Positions 60,780 through 64,000 of a stretch of 64,000 bases of DNA are shown one piece after another. The translations under genes and the position numbers were made by a program. Positions within the stretch are counted from its first letter, which is position 1; each line of letters starts with the position of its first letter. The notes beneath the pieces are model-generated. The model saw nothing but the letters and a program-made list of their open reading frames with translations, did not search any database and was not told where the DNA came from. The stretch is from Corticium candelabrum (taxonomy: Eukaryota; Porifera; Homoscleromorpha; Homosclerophorida; Plakinidae), in assembly GCF_963422355.1 (NCBI RefSeq), contig NC_085088.1:7997985-8061984 (forward strand), read 5' to 3'.

Positions 60780-61285
60780 CATTAGAATTCTAGATTTTAA
60801 TTAAATGGACACAGACAAAACAAATTTGAGATGAGATTTGAGAAACTCCTAATAGTAGCGTTTTTGATTGTCCAAATGTCCAAAGAACACGACATACGAT
60901 AAACACTAAATCTACTAATGCATGTAATGTGTGCACTTATGAGAAAGTGTATTGTAAAATATCCCTAGTCTCATATATCCTACTTGTAACCTTATATTCA
61001 CTATTACAATACATTACCATACTCATCCCTATACATCCCCTTTTCTTTACCAAAGAGACTAGCAACTTTGAGTTATTTCTTATACTGACTACTCTAATCT
61101 AATCACTACTTGCACTCATAGTCTTTTAAGTATTTTGGATGTATGACTGGTCTTCCACTTCTTGTTGTCTTTCTTCTTTCAAGATCAATCTTGGGTGTTG
61201 TCTTCTTGTCTTCTCAAGTGTTTGCTGTGTTTGAACTTGAGTTGATGTCTCCTTGTTAGTCATTGCTTTCCTTGTAACAGTTGGT
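60780..61285. other. Gene-free stretch beside the gypsy element
   Basis: AT-rich, no coding signal. It may contain the 3' LTR of the minus-strand gypsy element, but no second LTR is available for comparison. Confidence 0.35.
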
Positions 61286-63620
61286 TTCCTAGCTGATGGT
61301 TTTATGTGTTGTATGAGGCATTGGTAGAATCTCTTTAGTCGGTCTCAGATGTATACGATTTCGCCTATATGTCTGTCTATCTGTTGTCTCTACTGCATTC
61401 AATCTTGGTGACAGTTGTCTTTTCATAGTTCCTTGTCTCCATTCTCTAGTGTTATTGAATGGCTGTATTCTCACATGTTGCTCTGCTTGTAATTGCATGT
61501 GGTTTGTCTTTGACTGTTCTGTTGTAATACATACTCTGTCTTGACTAGTGGCTGCCAACTTACTAGAGTCATCAATTAGTTTTGGATGCAATAATGGCTT
61601 GGCTGTCGGTAAGAGTGTTTTTGTCCTCCTATTCATTATTCGTTGTACAGAGCTGCTGGTCATTCCTTCTGTGGGTGTATTACGATAATCCAGAAGTGCT
61701 ACATAAGGGTCAGTCATTGATGTAAGTGACTTCCTCATCAGTTGCTTTACAGTCTTCACTGCGTTCTCTGCTTTACTGTTTGATTTGGGGTGGACTGCTT
61801 GTTTGATAATCAGAATTCCAATTCTGTGTGAATTTCCTGAGTTGTATGTAACCGAATTGTGGTCCATTGTCTGCGACCAACACATCTGGAATGCCATGCA
61901 TGCCTGGCAAAGTGCTGTTTCAAAATACGAATCACTGCATCAGATGATGTTGATTGAAGATGATCTATTTCACAGAAATTGCTGTAATAATCCACTGCTG
62001 CTATATAGACCCTGCCTGAGAAAGAAAATAGATCTGCTCCAACTTGTTCCCAGGTTCTGGAACAGGATGGGCTTGCATTGTTTCTTTCTGTTGTTTTGGT
62101 TGAAATGTTGTGCACACATAGCATTTGCTCACATACATTTGTATATCTGCATTCTCTGGTTCGTCGTATGCATCCTGTTATAGCCAGGTGTGAGCTGTGA
62201 ATTCTCTCTAGAATTCTCTTCTTCCCTGACTGTGGAATCACAAGTCGATTGCCTTCAACTATTAGGCCATCTTGCACTATCAGCTCATTTCTCATCGAAT
62301 ATTAATGAGTAATGGGTAGAGGTGCTGCATCTTTCCTTTCTGGCCAACTTCTTATAACGATATCTTTGAGCTGTTGAATGGTCTCATCTTGAGCTGTAGC
62401 AGCTCGAATTGCAATGAATGTATCCTCTCTGATATCCACATGTTGTATCTGGTGAATCATCTCTATTTCTTTGTCGAATTCTGTCTGTTCTTTTCCACTT
62501 TCAATCGGTGCTTATGACAATTTAAAGTATCTACCAAAATCATTTTACTTCCTTTCTTGTACTAGGTACACATCATACGTTTGCAATCTCATCAGCATGC
62601 GCTGTAAGCCTCTCAATGCAGAATGTAACGGTTTCTTGGCAACAGTGGTTGATGATCAATCTCAATCTTGACTTGTCTACCATCTGTATAGCAGTGAATT
62701 TCTCTAGTCCATAGATAACTGCGAGCATCTCTTTCTCTATCTGAGCATAGTTTTGTTTGACTTAGAGCTCTGCTTGCATAAGATAGAGGTTGTCACCTTC
62801 TAAAAGAGCAGCTCCTAACCCCGTTTGTGATGCATCACATTGTATTGTTGTCAGTTGTTTCGGATCAAAGTATCTGAGAACAGGTGTGGTTGTGATCACT
62901 TCATTCATCTTGTTGACTGCTAGATCATGTACCTGTGTCAATTGCCATTGCATGTCTTTCTTGCTCAGTTGCTTCAATGGTTCACAAATGTCAGATAGAT
63001 GACTCAAGAACATTGCCAAGTAGTTCACCATACCTACCAAGCAATGTACTGTCGCAATATCGGTCGGTTTCTGCATCTTCATGATTGCTTCAATCTTTGA
63101 TGGGTTGGGTTGAAGACCTTCACTGGTTACTTCATCAATTTACACTCGTCTTTGTCGAGTTTGATGTTCTGTTGCCTGCATCTGTCAAGGAGTGTTGCAG
63201 TCAGTTTCTGGTCATGATCTTGTCTTGATTCATGCTTCGTTGTTTCATTACCAACAACAAGGATATCATCAGCTATAGTGAATACTCCAGATAATCCTTG
63301 TAGTGCTTCGTCAAGCCTCTTCTGAAATATTCTGGTGCTGGCATTAATCCGAACGGCATCCTTTTCCATTTGTATAATCCATACATAGTATTGAATGCTG
63401 TTAATCTACTTGTGTCATCGTCCAGTTCAATGTGCCAATAGCCATTCTTGACATCAAGGACACTTGAAAGTTGAAAGTTTTGCCAAAGTACCAAAATGCT
63501 TTAGAACACGAGGAACAATCGCAGGAAAAGAGCCATCTGCTAAAGTTTTTACCATATTCAAGGTTTTCCATTTCATGAAATGTTGCAGCATGTCCACAAC
63601 TCTTCGCATTTCCCTTCATA
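61286..63620 (-). mobile_element. Broken Ty3/gypsy pol region
   Basis: From high to low coordinates on the minus strand: RT (LDVKNGYWHIELDDDTSRL, MPFGLMPAPEYFRRGL, IADDILVVGNE, about 63460-63240), RT end and RNase H (VGMVNYLAMFLSHLSDICEP, IQCDASQTGLGAALLEG, about 63040-62790), integrase N-terminal zinc region (IHSSHLAITGCIRRTRE) and core (GADLFSFSGRVYIAAVDYYS, about 62060-61980; then HPKSNSKAENAVK, about 61790), and an integrase C-terminal domain with EQHVRIQPF and EWRQGTM down to about 61290. Frame shifts near 63370, 63120, 62760 and 61890 show it is inactive. It differs from the SIRT5 intron element (IADD instead of YLDD box). Confidence 0.88.
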
Positions 63621-64000
63621 ATGTAAGTAAGACAAGACTATGAAATTATGTTATTACTGGATTGTAACTTCTCTGTTGGAAATACCATTTGGCAAGCATG
63701 CAGCAGACATACGAACAAGCACAGCTTGACAAATAGATAGAAAAATATGTAAATAGTTCAATGGATAGATTGACACAGACAGACAGCAAGGTAGGGATGA
63801 TAATAGTGTTGTCCAATATTTCCTTATGTATCAGCCAGTCCCAAGAATCTTGGCCAAGAGGAATATTAGGCCACACTAAATATAATGCGCTTTGCATTGA
63901 CAAGCTGTCTAAATTTGGGTAGGTCGGTTGGTTTAATTTTTCACTTGTACTTTTTCCATGTGCACCATAGTAAATACCAGGTATGCTTGATTCAAAAACA
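63621..64000. other. Window end, no gene seen
   Basis: No coding or repeat structure recognised apart from a short CAGA run at about 63776-63786. Confidence 0.4.

Overview
The window reads as nuclear DNA of an animal. It is moderately AT-rich, genes are split by GT-AG introns (some longer than 4 kb), and there are long CA/TG microsatellites and many decayed transposons. Five conserved eukaryotic genes could be rebuilt exon by exon with consistent splice phases. The gene set (gamma-secretase subunit PEN-2, SIRT5, CHMP4, HEATR3, IMPACT) fits a metazoan; the transposon mix suggests an invertebrate, perhaps an early-branching one such as a sponge, but the species cannot be fixed from sequence alone.

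Layout, left to right. (1) 1-7364, plus: the 3' part of a gene coding for a PAH-like (Sin3-type) helical domain and a C-terminal RING finger. Its last long intron holds a SINE-like unit, a broken DNA-polymerase-B type mobile element and a gypsy gag piece. (2) 7365-18612: no conserved host gene; degenerate tandem repeats, a gypsy gag relic, a Helitron Rep fragment, a 120-bp tandem duplication and a broken non-LTR retrotransposon with a restriction-like endonuclease (14762-17631, minus). (3) 18613-32284, minus: a complete 17-exon HEATR3 orthologue (630 codons). (4) 32447-39281, plus: PSENEN (PEN-2), three exons, 101 aa, divergently transcribed from HEATR3 over a 162-bp gap; its 6.5-kb second intron holds two hAT remnants and a TIR element. 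(5) 39744-46190: a non-LTR retrotransposon fragment and several TIR/MITE copies. (6) 46191-47001, minus: CHMP4, four exons. (7) 47572-58692, plus: SIRT5, five exons, with a 10-kb first intron containing a gypsy retrotransposon that itself carries a 673-bp TIR element, a Crypton/KIAA1958-like relic, an inverted pair of 299-bp repeats and a tandem TIR-element duplication. (8) 58850-60698, minus: an IMPACT (UPF0029) gene, tail to tail with SIRT5. (9) 61289-63620, minus: a second broken gypsy element.

The host genes have unrelated housekeeping roles: ribosomal protein import, intramembrane proteolysis, ESCRT-III membrane scission, mitochondrial lysine deacylation and translational stress control. 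They share no pathway. Two gene pairs are closely packed (HEATR3/PSENEN head to head, SIRT5/IMPACT tail to tail) while introns have absorbed most of the mobile DNA. I found no CRISPR, operon or clearly new multi-gene system. The most unusual items are the PAH plus RING gene, the nested transposons, several strong foldback hairpins and a repeat that appears to carry its own TG microsatellite.
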